A stretch of 64,000 nt of DNA, from assembly GCA_039881045.1 (NCBI GenBank), contig JAYWVB010000007.1, forward strand, positions 124,001 through 188,000. Reading direction: 5' to 3'. The position numbers were made by a program, and so were the translations under genes. Positions within the stretch are counted from its first letter, which is position 1, and each line of letters starts with the position of its first letter. Under the pieces are notes generated by a model, which saw only the letters and a list, made by a program, of their open reading frames with translations, made no database searches and had not been told where the DNA came from. This document shows, piece by piece, positions 8,888 through 19,948 of this stretch. Source of the stretch: Chaetomium olivaceum. Its lineage: Eukaryota > Ascomycota > Sordariomycetes > Sordariales > Chaetomiaceae.

Positions 8888-11800
8888 CTAGCGCTTCCTC
8901 GTATCCCTGCCCTTCTTCCTACCCCTCTTCTTGTCCCTGGGCAGCTCCAGCGGCGTGTTCGCGAGCGCCTTAGCCATGAAGCGCAGCATGTAATCATCGA
9001 CAGTACGCATCCGCTCCCCGAACGCATTATGCTCCACCTCCACCTCCTCTTCCTCTTCCACAGCTACCACCCCCGTCCTCGGCCGACTCGGCAAACAGCC
9101 CCAGCCCAGACCTGCCCACCCCGGCCGACACTGGCTCGATGGTGCTCTCCCTCGGCGTGCTGCCCCGCCCGACGCTCGACACGCCCGACGCGGGTTGCTG
9201 CTCGAGGAAGTCGGCGTCGTCCTGCTGAATCTCCTTCTCGGCCACGCGCGCGGCAGCAACATCCTCTTTATCCTCGGCCTGCTCCAGCACACGGCCCGCG
9301 CTGCGCGGGTTGCTGCTCTCGACGCCGCCGAGGACGCGGTCCATAGCGGCGTTGGCGGCGACGTCATCCTCGTTGGCGAGCACTTCCCCGTCGGTGCCGA
9401 TAACGTCGCGGACCGAGAGCTTGTTGAAGTAGTCGGTGGTGAACTCGCCCTCCTGGATGACCACGTCGTCGAGCATCTGCTTCTGGCCGGCCTTGCGCAG
9501 GATGTTGGCCTCGATCGTGTGCTCGCTGACCAGCCGGTAAATGTGTACGTCGCGCGTCTGCCCGATGCGGTGGCACCGGTCCTGGCACTGCTTGTCCATC
9601 GCCGGGTTCCAGTCCTGGTCGTAGAAGATGACCGTGTCGGCCCCCGTGAGGTTGATGCCGAGACCCCCGGAACGTGTCGAGAGAATAAAGCAGAGAATGC
9701 GCGGGTCGTGGTTGAAGCGGTCCGTGAGGATCTGCCGTTGCTCCACCTTGGTGGCGCCATCGAGCCGGAGGTACTTGTGGCCGTGGATGTTGAGGAACTG
9801 TTCGAGGATGTCGAGCACCTTGGTCATCTGCGTGAAGATCAGGGCGCGGTGCCCCCCAGCTTGGAGCCGCCGAAGAAGCTTGTCGAGGGTTTGCAGTTTG
9901 CCGCAATCGTATTGGAGGAGACGCTTGTCAGGGAACTGTATCGACAGCCGCATGCGTGCTTCGTGCCACGGGTCTGTTGGCCGCTCTTTCGGCATGAACG
10001 GCGCGTACTTAACGGGCGCCGACAGCTTCAGGTCGGTCTCCACAAACGACTCCACTCCCTTCGGCCCCAGGAATATTCTGACCATGTCACCCGTCACAAC
10101 AGCCGGGGTAACACAGGCAAACTTGCTAATAGTCGTCTCCATCGAGTCAGCCCGCTGCTGAAGCGTCGGGATGGCGTTGTGCAAGAGGTGCGAATCTTCC
10201 TCAAACCAGCTCATGATCTTCTGGGGTACCTTAGGCCGTTGCTTAAAGGGCCGGCGGTGGGTATCCAGTGTCAGCAGGTCAACTAGCCGCTTGCCGTAAA
10301 TGGGTCGCTGTTGGCGACGCAACGCATTCAGATAAACGCAGTGTTGCAGCTCCTCGAAGCGGCCCCACCGCGCAGCGCTCTCGAGATATACCAGGTTGGA
10401 CTTGACCGACGCCGGATCTAGGGCATGGTAAGCATTGTTGGCCCGTGTCTTTTGTGCCTCTCTGAGGTCAAGAAGGATGCGGTGGGTGCTCAGTTGAGAG
10501 ATCCGGTCGGCGTCTGTGCTCGACATGCCCTCGTACTGCGTGGGGATCATGTTGAGAAAGCTGAGGCTGACGGTCTCCATGGGTTTGACGGCTAGTAACT
10601 TCTTCCTGACGAGCTGGTCGCGGACGTCGAAATCCGAGGCAACCGACCGCTGCATGCGGAACGACGACATGATAGGTCGGTCGACGAACAGGTCCGGGTG
10701 GTTGCAAACCTTTCGCAGCTGCATCAGGCAGTTGATGATGGACATGTAGTTCCCCGAGTTCAGGGTTTCCCGCGTGTCCGCGCGAGACAGGAAGCCATCG
10801 TACAGCTCACGCTGGCGTTTGGAGAGCCGGCAAAACTCGACGTGCTCGTACTTCCCCGGCATCTGCTTCTCGACATCCGCCTTGAGACGGCGGAGCAGGT
10901 ATGGTCGGAGGACCTTATGCAATTTCGAAATGATGGCGCGTGCTTCGTCGTCCAACTGCTCCCGCCCGCTCTCAAGAATCTGTGATTCCGGCCTAGAGAA
11001 CCAGTTGTGAAATTCCTTGAGGTCGACAAAGCCGCCTTCGCCGTTTTCGGGAGGAGCCAGAAAGTACAGTAGCGACCACAACTCGGTGAGGTTGTTCTGC
11101 AGCGGGGTACCGGTCAGGAGCAGCCGAGAATGCGTGTTGAATCCGAGGAGGGTTTGCCAGCGTTGCGACTTGAAGTTCTTGATGTTGTGGGCTTCGTCAA
11201 GAATCATGTAATGCCACTGTCTTCGGCGGAAGACCTGCTGGTCCTGGAGAACCATTTGGTAAGAGGTGATGCACACATTCCACATGTCGTCGTTCTTCCA
11301 CCCATGGCGCTTCCTTTTGCGCTCTTCCTGGTTGCCGTAGTACGTGAGGATTTTGAACCCGGGACACCACTTCTTGAACTCCATCTCCCAGTTGAGCATG
11401 ACGCTTGTGGGCACGATCACCAGGTGAGGCCCCCAAACCTCGTGGTGGCAGGCGAGATGTGCCAAGAGTGCGATGGTCTGGATGGTCTTGCCGAGACCCA
11501 TTTCATCAGCGAGAATGCCGTTTGTGTTATTAGCATAAAGGGCTGCAAGCCAATCGAGGCCGAGGTGCTGGTACTCGCGGAGCGTTCCGCGCAAGAGGAA
11601 GGGTATTTCGGTTTTTGGCGCTGCGGGTTGTGGCGACGTGGACCTGCTGTCTGCCTTGGGCGCATTGAGCAGAGACACTGACGTGGGCGTCTCCGCATCG
11701 GTCGGCTTGGTATCGTCAGAAGCTCGCGGCGACTGGCTTCCGGATAGGCTGTGCACTGTGGTCACCGGTTCCGTCTCCGGGCTATGGTGCCTTATTGATG

Positions 11801-14165
11801 GGATCGGAAGCGTCTCGGCCTTGTCAGTCCCTTCCACGCCCCCTGGTGCATCCATCATGGAAATGTCCTCCACGGTTGTTGGAGAAGATATTGCACTGCC
11901 AACCAAGGGTGTAGCCAGCCCGGTCGATGCGCCATTTACGGTGGCCAGTGAAGGTTGCTGTGCTGCAGCATCCGGCACGTCAGCTCCTGTAGGCGGCTCC
12001 TGGGTGTGCTCCTCGCCAGACTGCGCCAGAGACGAAGGGCCTTGTTCGGGTACCGCGACTGCTACCGGTGTTTCGGCCGTCACTGGTTGGTTATCCTCCT
12101 TGAAAACGCCCTCATCATGGCCGTTGCTGTCTCCTTCCACTTCGGATATCGGGACAGCATCGGCATCAACCATGTCAATGTCCTGTGTAGTGGGCCCTTC
12201 GACAGCAGCCTCATCCTGCAGCTTCTTCAGCTCTGACTTTCCGAACAAAAGTCCGAGGAGCCCGCCGGGTTCACCTTCAGACTCATTAGCATCGTCGCTG
12301 CCCTGCTCGTCGCCCTCTTCCTCAGATTCCTCCTCGGTCGACCCCATGTCATCATCCATGTCGATCGACTCGTCACTGGTATCGTCGTAATCGGGAGCCG
12401 GGGTTGTAGTTTCGTCTCCAAGGGCCGCTCCCTCTGAACCTGTTTTCTGTTCCGATGAGGTATCCAACGCTGGCAGATCGGCGTACTTCTCCCGTAGCTG
12501 TTCTTGTGTAAGGCCCTCGTCGTCTGACAACTCAGACTGTTTGTCTTCGTCATCATCCGAGGACGACATATTGTCCTCGTCCACCACATCCGCTTCCCCC
12601 ATGTCATCGGACCCCTCGGTGTCCCCATCTAAGCCGTCTTCATCGTCTCCATCCGAGATCATGTCGTCAGTCAGGTCTTCGTCGGAAAGTTCCTCGGTAT
12701 CGAAACGAGTTTGTCGAGCCTTGAGCTTTCTCTCCGACGCACTGACAGCCTGGTTCAGCGCAGCCTTCACTCGCCGCTGCTCCTCTGCCTCCCATTCCGC
12801 CAAGCGCGTGCGGTTCACCTCCGCCTTGACATTCTCCCAGGCGCCCGTGATAACCCTGTTCACGTGTCGCCACCTGACCTTGCTCTGCTCGACCTGCTCA
12901 AGCTCGATCTCCTCTGCCGTTTTCGGTTGCGGGTTCCGCCGTCTCCACTCGGCCTCGCAGGCGATGGCAAGCCTCTTGGCCGCGGCTCGGTGCCGCGTCT
13001 GCTCGTTCAGCATCAGTTTCCGAAAGCCGGACATGGCCTTGAGGAGATGGTCCGCATGCGCATACTGCCTCGGCGGTTCCTCCTCAGCCTCGGGCTCGAA
13101 CACTGAGCACCTCTCCTCAGCCAGGGTACCACCGGGTTCCACCTCTTTTTCCACGCGCAGAATGAGTCGTGCATCCTCCAATATTGTCTCCTCCGTGTAT
13201 CGCGGGCCATCATCCGCTGGCACGAATAAGCCCCCTTCCTCCACTGGTATGTCCGCAGCGCGCTCAAAGAACTGCTCGAAACTGGGCCCGAGCTTGGGAC
13301 GGAGATTTGCCTGCTCGCGGTGCACAAGGGGTATCGTCGTCAACGGTGGCCGAACTCGCAGTTTGATGCGGGGCGTCGCGCGGGCCCCGCTGGGTGTCTC
13401 GTCGCCATCCTCGTCAGTTTCCTTAATATGACGCGTCGAACGGCGCGTGCCAAGAGATTGTTTCACAGGCGTGGCTAGCCGTCTCGGGGAGGCGGACCGT
13501 TGGCCGCGTGTACTCGACTTTGGGTCCTGTGCTGCAGATTTTCGTGAGGAGGCTTTGTTAGTGGGCTGCCTGGACGGCGGCTGCTTGCTCGAGGACACGG
13601 CACGCTTAGCAGATGTTGTCGGAGTTGACAGAACATGCCCGTTGCTTGAGCCGTTGCGGTTCTTAGGCGGACTAGGCTGTTGATTGTGTGATACTCGTCT
13701 GGTTATGCGTTTGTCGCCGGGTTGCAGCTCGAGGGGCACGGTATTAATACGCCCCGACTTCCGCCGACCGTCGCCACCCATGAAGGTCGACGGGCCTTCG
13801 GCTTCGATCTTTTTCCATGGCGGGGACTCCGGTTTCGGTTTGCGCACCGTGTTGTTTGGGGTTGTGTCGCGTACTCGGCGTCGTTTGGCGGGGGGGCCGT
13901 CATCGGTACTCGTCGCCTCACGCGCGTGGACGCCGTTGCTCTGTGGATTTTCGGTCTCGGGCTGCTGCTCACTGGGCGAATCAAGAGCTTTTTCGTGGTT
14001 ATCGGATCCGTTGGTGACCTGGGATGGATTATCGAGCTCTTGTTTGACGGATTTCGTCGTTTCGGGCCCCGTTGTGGATGGCGGTTGCTCGTGGTGTTGA
14101 CCATTATCGCCGGGAGGTGCAGGCAGATTTGCGTGTGTTGGGCTGGGTGACGCGATCTCTGTCAT
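8888..14165 (-). CDS. SWR1: SWR1-type Snf2/INO80-family chromatin-remodelling ATPase
   Basis: One nearly continuous frame from the ATG at 14165 (an upstream extension begins only at GTG) encodes about 1758 residues. The catalytic subunit of the SWR1 complex exchanges H2A for H2A.Z in nuclear nucleosomes. The basic, Ser/Pro-rich N-terminus is followed by an HSA-like region (about 380-460, AKRLAIACEAEWRRRNP), a long Asp/Glu block (about 530-660), the Snf2 ATPase with DEMGLGKT near 885 and DEAHNIKN near 988, a long insertion, and the second helicase lobe with GGLGINLTGADTVIFYD near 1500 and DRCHRIGQTRDVHIYR. This split-ATPase architecture separates SWR1/INO80 from SNF2 and ISWI. The frame closes early at 9027. 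The adjacent frame carries an acidic run and a lysine/arginine-rich tail (DDYMLRFMA ... DKKRGRKKGRD) that looks like the SWR1 end. Removing one G from a five-G run (9070-9074) joins them and makes the length a multiple of three. Confidence 0.93.
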
Positions 14166-14653
14166 AGTGACAAGGGACACCGCGACGGGAAGACGGCCGA
14201 GATCTCGACGAATCTGGCATCTGGCAGGATGAAAATAGGGTCAGGTTAATGCTAAAACCTCAAGGTATTTCGTATCAGAATTTGGGCATGACTACAACTC
14301 TGTGGGGCTGGCTGCGGCGTGATTTGTGTTGAAAATGCTTGTTGTCAGCAAAACTTTGAGAGCCGATAAAAAATTCCACTTCCTGCAAGCCTGAAGGCGA
14401 TTCCCGGGGTTGGCCGTTGGCTGCAAGCTGTTGATGCCTGAGGTGTGAGGAATAAGGTGGGGCTACCTGGCCAATCAGGGCACCTGGTGTCCAACCATGA
14501 ACCTCAACCCTCCCAAGCTAGCAAGCTGCGCATTCAATCGACATCATCAGCCCTTCCCACCACTAATTGGCATTGAGGCACCACTAACGCCAAGGCACGT
14601 CCGCTACATTTCGAATCGCACCGATTGCATATCCAAGCTAACCCCGACCCCAG
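14166..14653. promoter_or_regulatory. Bidirectional promoter of SWR1 and NDUFB8
   Basis: This 488-bp interval separates two divergent housekeeping genes, so both promoters must lie here. A CCAAT box is present at about 14471-14475. The half nearest NDUFB8 is pyrimidine-rich. No open frame of note is present. Confidence 0.6.
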
Positions 14654-15289
14654 ATGCTGTCCCGCCACATTGTGCGGGCGTCGCCCTTCCGAGCGGCTGC
14701 CCTCCCCGCGGCGCGACGGCTTCCCTTGATCCAACAACGAACCTTCCTCCCCGAGTCCATGGTCGGCAGGAAGAAGATCGACGAAAAGTACCCCGACACC
14801 GACTACCCCAAGCTTACGACGGCGGAGGATCCGGACATGGTGTGTTCAATCGGCGCTAGGGCAGCGGATAGCGGGGGCTGACAATTTCGCGCAGAACGGT
14901 GGCTACATCAACCCTTCCCGCATCAAGCGCCAATTCCGCGACCCCCATGGAGACTGGTGGGACAAACAGGAGCGGAGGAACTTTGGCGAGCCGGTGCACG
15001 AAGACCACGATATCCTCGGCATGTTCTCGACGTGGGAGTACACATGGGTTAGCACCGGCAAGGGCCTGTTTCAAATCGGCGTCTTCGTTGCTGCCTTTCT
15101 CACCGTGTGCTACGGTGTCAAGTTGACGTATGCGGATCGGAAAAGCTACCCCAGGGAGTTTGAGGGTGGCTTGGAGAGGGAGCTGGGCGGCGCTGGTGCT
15201 ATGAGGGTAAGTCGAGATCTTGGGGGTTGTGAAGGCAAAATACTAACTGTACTCTGTAGGCCAGAATGGAAGGAGATGAGGACCCGTAG
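14654..15289 (+). CDS. NADH:ubiquinone oxidoreductase (complex I) NDUFB8/ASHI-type accessory subunit
   Basis: Three exons (14654..14839, 14895..15206, 15260..15289) join in phase to 175 residues. The introns are 55 and 53 bp; the second has a perfect TACTAAC branch site before CTGTAG, and the last exon is only 30 bp. The N-terminus is arginine- and alanine-rich without acidic residues (MLSRHIVRASPFRAAALPAA), fitting a mitochondrial presequence. The mature part has the conserved NGGYINPSRIKRQFRDP and DWWDKQERRNFGEPVHED blocks of the NDUFB8 family and one membrane helix (LFQIGVFVAAFLTVCYGVKL). It is a supernumerary subunit of the complex I membrane arm in the inner mitochondrial membrane. It is transcribed divergently from SWR1. 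Confidence 0.93.
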
Positions 15290-16069
15290 ATGGCTGGCCA
15301 TGGGGAGAACTGTGTATATGCGGGTAAAAGCTAGCCAACAATGTCGATCAAGTCCTTTTGTCTCTGTCCTGTCCAATCTCGTGCGCTAGGGCTGTTCAAC
15401 TTCCCGATGATGGAAAGGACATTTGCCTCAGTATCCGGATGAACGGGGTTGAACAAGGTCAGTAATACCCAAGTATGGCACCCGAACCTCACCGGAGTTC
15501 CGCAACAGCCCGTTATAGGCCGTCTTGCACTCCCAATTCCGCGTGGAAACCGGAAGCACCTGGTAACTTCGGTTGGTGTTGAGCCAGCATCCTCCTGCTC
15601 CTTCCATTATCCCCGGCATCAACTAACAACAGCCAATTATCTCGCATTGCACGTTTCCATTTGCACAACCCCCGTCACCAAGAGCGGGGCGGCAGCCCGA
15701 TGTCTGGCAGTTGCGAGGTTGTCGAGGGAAGGAGCGGCTCGTGGCAGGACTGTGCTTTGCAGGCTAGGACCGCCCTGCTGCCCGCTGCTCTCAACTGTGT
15801 CCTCGCTCACACGATGCAATCTGCCAAGGTGGAGGTCTCCGGCTGACTTTGCTGGCTGCCTCAAGAATCGTTGCCCACCACGCAACGGATCAGATGGTAT
15901 TTTGGTTTTTCTTGTTTTCCCAGGCCGCTTGTTGTCTCTGCTTCTCTCCTTGGCCTACTATTCCCTTTTTCTCTTGGTGCATACTCTCCATTCTCATCGA
16001 ACAATTCTTACCCACGTCACCTCCAACTGTCCAACGTGCCCGACCAGACCAACGCTGTCGGTCGGAAGG
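15290..16069. other. Intergenic, pyrimidine-rich leader
   Basis: About 780 bp before the next gene. A long open frame (15449 onward) continues into that gene, but its first 207 codons look non-protein-like and are pyrimidine-rich near 15900-16020, as expected for a long 5' untranslated region. I therefore start the gene at the later ATG, 16070. Confidence 0.5.
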
Positions 16070-17857
16070 ATGCGCTATGACGACTGGGATGTTATCCTCT
16101 TCCCCACCGGCCGTGACTCGAAGATACCCTTCAAGGAGTTCAAGGTCGCCTGTCACGCCGTGCCTGACTTAGAGCTAGCCCACATTCATGGCGCCGTAGG
16201 AATACCAGCCATGACGTGCTTCGTCCCGAGCCTAGCACCTGGCACTCCCTTCCAAATCTCGATCCACTGCTGGCGCAGGCCAGATCTCAGCCAATTTACA
16301 CGCACCTACAGCAAGCACACGGACCTCGTCAAGTTTGAGGCGCGGGTTTTGATCGATGGACGCCTGGTTGCGTGGGTTGCGTCCGGCTGCACACGTATCG
16401 ACACGTACACTGACACGACACCCAGGTCCACCGCCCTCGACCGTGACGTGAACGGCCCACACCTGATAACCAGCACATGCGGTTCGCCATCCGTGCCCCA
16501 ATCGAGAATCTCCGACGATGCTGACAGGGTGGCGCAGAGTTCACAAAGACCGGCGAGCTGGAACGGCTAAGGTTCCCCCATTTCCGCCGCGAACTCCTCT
16601 TTCAGAATCATTGGCGGCCAGGCGATGACATTGGCCGCATCAAGGTTGTCATTAGCGAGGGATTTCCCCGAGATTCGCTTTCTGCTCCGATCGAGAGAGT
16701 CAAGAACGTGGTGGCCTTCTCGTTCCAGCACGCGCCGCTAGGTAGACACCCGCTCCATTTATGTCGTAGCATGTCTGCTGACGACGTCTTACAACAGAGA
16801 TACTCGAAACCAATGCCATCGCCTGGCCGAACCAATCCATGTGGCAATGCGCAGCTTTTAATCCGGCGGTTCCTGTGCCGACATATCACTTGGACGACGG
16901 GCCGAGCTCGCACGCACACTCCCCACGCAGGAAATCGGCGCCGCTAAGACACCTCAAAAACCAGGGCTTTCCAAACCCGGCCCTGGTCAACGCCGTTTTT
17001 CATGGTCAGACGGGGGCTGGTATGCTCGACAATCCGGCGCTGCAAATGCCTTTCCTGGACGACAACGCGGCATCGATCAACACACCATTTCCCGACTCGT
17101 TTCCCGATTCTGCGTATCTCGATTGGGCCAACTCGTTAACGGGTGGACTACCAAGCGACCCGTGGGACGGATTGACATTTTGGCCCCAGGGAGGACGCAA
17201 CCACAGGCAAACCGCTTCGGACACGGTTATGCCCGACTATGCCCCTTCCCAGATAGCGGAACCGATGCATATCTCTGGGCCTAGCCTAGAAGACGAACCT
17301 ATGCGCCTGAAGGTGCCAACTAACACACCTACGGGAGGCACCGATGACGGCCAGGACACTTCCCTGGACATAAATGAGCATACAATTTTACCTTCGGAGT
17401 TTGCCTCATCCCTCACGCGGTCGCTCTTGAACCAACCATTTCCCCTCCCGGCGCATCACCACAATCCATGCAAGGGCAACCAGCATGCAATGCTCGACCG
17501 AATGTCTACCGTTGACAAGACTCCTGCGGTCTCGGTGTCCTCAGGCCCGTCGTGTGCCGAATTGGATCTCTTATCGCGAGCCTTGAAGGCGATAACACAT
17601 GGCTCGTCCTCAGACCACCCCCAGCACCTCCGCGCAGACGGAAAACCGGGCTGTTCGATGCGGCCAGGGCACTGCCGGTGTTCTCGTAAACGGCAAGGGG
17701 ACTAACAAGGTAAATGTAGGCATACTCGCCAAACGTCCGCGGACCTTCACGCCTGCTTCGGTAAAGGCCATCGATGACGAAGACGAGCCACGCCGGGCGA
17801 GTCCACCACGTACGGGACACGGGGTTTGGCGGAATGGAATCATCGGTGATGGGCTAG
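16070..17857 (+). CDS. Conserved ascomycete protein of unknown function, frame-broken tail
   Basis: My exon model is 16070..16371, 16426..16481, 16538..16741 and 16798..about 17857, all junctions in phase. The 54-bp first intron is a multiple of three and stop-free; the second uses a weak GTTCGC donor. The N-terminal 200 residues form a compact domain beginning MRYDDWDVILFP, with VTCFVPSL-like (TCFVPSLAPGTPF) and FEARVLIDGRLVA segments and a later IERVKNVVAFSFQHAPLEIL. The rest is disordered and Ser/Pro-rich. Near the end three frames carry recognisable pieces in order: RRRKTGLFDAARALPVF, then GILAKRPRTFTPASVKAIDD, then DTGFGGMESSVMG. The junctions lie at about 17620 (a C5 run), 17693 and 17812. 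I recognise the general pattern from fungal genomes but not a function; nuclear location is only a guess from the basic segments. Confidence 0.55.
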
Positions 17858-19218
17858 TGAAAAACTGTTCGTCGGGAACGTGTATATTCAAGTTGGTATT
17901 CTTCCGAACAGCCCAGATTCGACTCGTTTAACGGTATGGAAAAATATATGGTTTGGCCCAGAGTTCATCGGACTGCGGATGTAATAACTTGTTATACAGC
18001 CGTTGCAAGTTTTGTTAGCCCTATTACTTTTCCTTGGCCATACGAACCGTTGTCCTTACTCACATGTAGTGTATAATCAAGTCCCAAGAACAGGTTTCTC
18101 TAGGCTGTTTACCAAGACAACTGTTACCTTTTCATTGTGGGCTTCTCTGACAGGTTGGCTGTTAAGGACGCCGCGGACCGTCGACATCGTTATTCCTAGC
18201 TACAGCATGAATTGTGTGAAGTCCGCGCACTTGCAGGGCAGGCTCGCGTTTTCTAGTTGTCGCCCGCAATGACATGGCACCAGATCTTGCGCCGGTGGCC
18301 TGCCTCCCATGTCTGCAAATGCGATGGTATTGCAATGGGACAAAAAGGGTGATGGAGAAATGGCTCACTGACATTCTAGGAGTTCCTAGTATGGGTCATT
18401 CCGCTGACCCTCTTCGACTTCCTTTCTGTCGCGATGTGATGAAACTGATCTGTCATTACGAACTCGATATTTGCGTTTCGAACAAGCGCTTGGTGCAAGA
18501 CCTCGGAAGTCGTTCGTAAGCAACGAGTCAACCGCCCGTCCAGTGAGTGATGTGATGACAAGGAGCGCTCAGTTTTCTGAGCCCTTCGGCTGGGGACTTG
18601 TTCTCGGGTCCCGGCACCCGGCAAACCGATCGTCGTTGGCGAGCTGAGCTGGGCTGAGACCTTGGCGACGTCAGCGCCCAGTCATTGCTTTTCTCAATAT
18701 GAGACCGATGGGTGGTTGCGCACGACGACAGCGATGGCAGGGTACGTTAAGACACGAGCGCCCGCCCATTGGTTTACCAGAACGAAACCGCCGATCTCAC
18801 TGACCGATTAAAGGTCACTGACGGCTAGTTAGTGTATAACAACTGCCACATCACGCGCTGTACCGTTGATCATGGCTGATCGGTGGATCATCGCAGTGTG
18901 GGTCGCAGCATTTGAGTGCCAGAGCACAAACTTAGCGAGGAACATAACACGATAGTAGTGTTTATTGTACTGGCGCTTGTTATCGCCCCAACTAGTACCC
19001 GATACGATGCTCTCGACTGGCTGGGTTCTGGAGGCATGAACGAGCGCGGGTTACGTACGAGACTCGATCGTCTCTCGAAGCAAAGGTGTATAAAGATGCT
19101 CGTCCTGGCAATGCAGTCTAGGAAAGAAATATTCTCCAGTCCCAACTTGAACCCTTTCGTCACATTTTCAAAAGAGCTCTCAAAACCACAACGCTTCTTC
19201 CTTTCCAATCCACTCATC
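17858..19218. other. Gene-poor interval with TATA box
   Basis: About 1.36 kb with no supportable gene; short frames have no motif. A TATAAAG element at 19089-19095 lies about 124 bp upstream of the secreted-protein start at 19219 and is its likely core promoter. The 17930-18540 part is moderately AT-rich. Confidence 0.5.
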
Positions 19219-19479
19219 ATGAAGTTCCTGGCAACACTCCTTCTCAGCGCGTCCGTTGCGTACGCATGCGGAGACAACTCTTTCAGGTGCAAGCACCCCG
19301 ACAAAACCGTCGCCGAAATGCACGAGGCGACCATGGAAATTTGCAACAGATTGGGCGAGGAAACTTGCTACTGCTCTCACTGGGCCGAATATTTTTGCGA
19401 CCCTTTCGGTGACAACATCGAAAAGTTCAAGAAGCAGTGTGAAGGGCGGGGCGAACACTGGTATTGGAGGGAGTGTTGA
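19219..19479 (+). CDS. Small secreted cysteine-rich protein (effector-like)
   Basis: This 86-residue single-exon gene begins with a signal peptide (residues 1-16, MKFLATLLLSASVAYA). The mature protein of about 70 residues has eight cysteines at positions 17, 24, 42, 50, 52, 60, 74 and 86, an even number compatible with four disulfides. Tryptophan, tyrosine and charged residues are enriched at the C-terminus (EHWYWREC). A longer open frame starts at 18916, but only the ATG at 19219 gives a signal peptide, and the TATA box at 19089 supports it. Size, secretion and cysteine content fit fungal effector or antimicrobial-type proteins; I do not recognise the family. It converges on the adjacent chitinase gene, its stop lying 470 bp from the chitinase stop. 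A role linked to that chitinase is speculation. Confidence 0.75.
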   Translation: MKFLATLLLSASVAYACGDNSFRCKHPDKTVAEMHEATMEICNRLGEETCYCSHWAEYFCDPFGDNIEKFKKQCEGRGEHWYWREC

Positions 19480-19948
19480 GCCCAGGTATGGTGACCAGCC
19501 CCCACACATGGTCGTAAGGGTGAAGGTGCAGCTACTAACAACAACTCAGGGCCATCCAAACAAGCGTCGAGGGGAAGGAAACGAGCGTGGTGGGCCAGAG
19601 AGAAAGCTCGAGGTGGTCGGTAGAGGCAGGGCTGTTATGTCCTAAGTTACGGGTTTAACGGAGGCGATGACCGGTCAAGTCGTGGTGGTTACCAACGAGG
19701 ATGATTGATCGGATCGGAGCAGGATGGAGTTGGATCTTTGGCTGGTTTTGTTTAGAATGCATGTATGACTGTGCATGAGAGAATAGCAGCGGGAATATCC
19801 GGAGGACGTCCAATATATGTGCATAACCAAAGACAACAACGATGGTGATGAGTTTGGCTGGAGCCATCGACTGAAACAGTGGATTACCAACAGATCACCC
19901 TCCCCTTCCGAGCCCCTTCCTCCTCAACACTCAGTTTCCATCCATCGA
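19480..19948. other. Convergent 3' interval
   Basis: About 470 bp between the stops of the small secreted protein (plus) and the chitinase (minus). No open frame with features is visible; probably both 3' untranslated regions and terminators. Confidence 0.5.

Noticed and set aside
9195..10286. 363-codon plus-strand frame and other plus-strand frames (such as 11638-12390, 12541-13431) inside SWR1
   Set aside because: Antisense shadows of SWR1; low complexity and no independent features.
15449..16069. 207-codon upstream extension of the 16,070 gene
   Set aside because: Pyrimidine-rich, not protein-like, and the conserved domain starts exactly at the later ATG.
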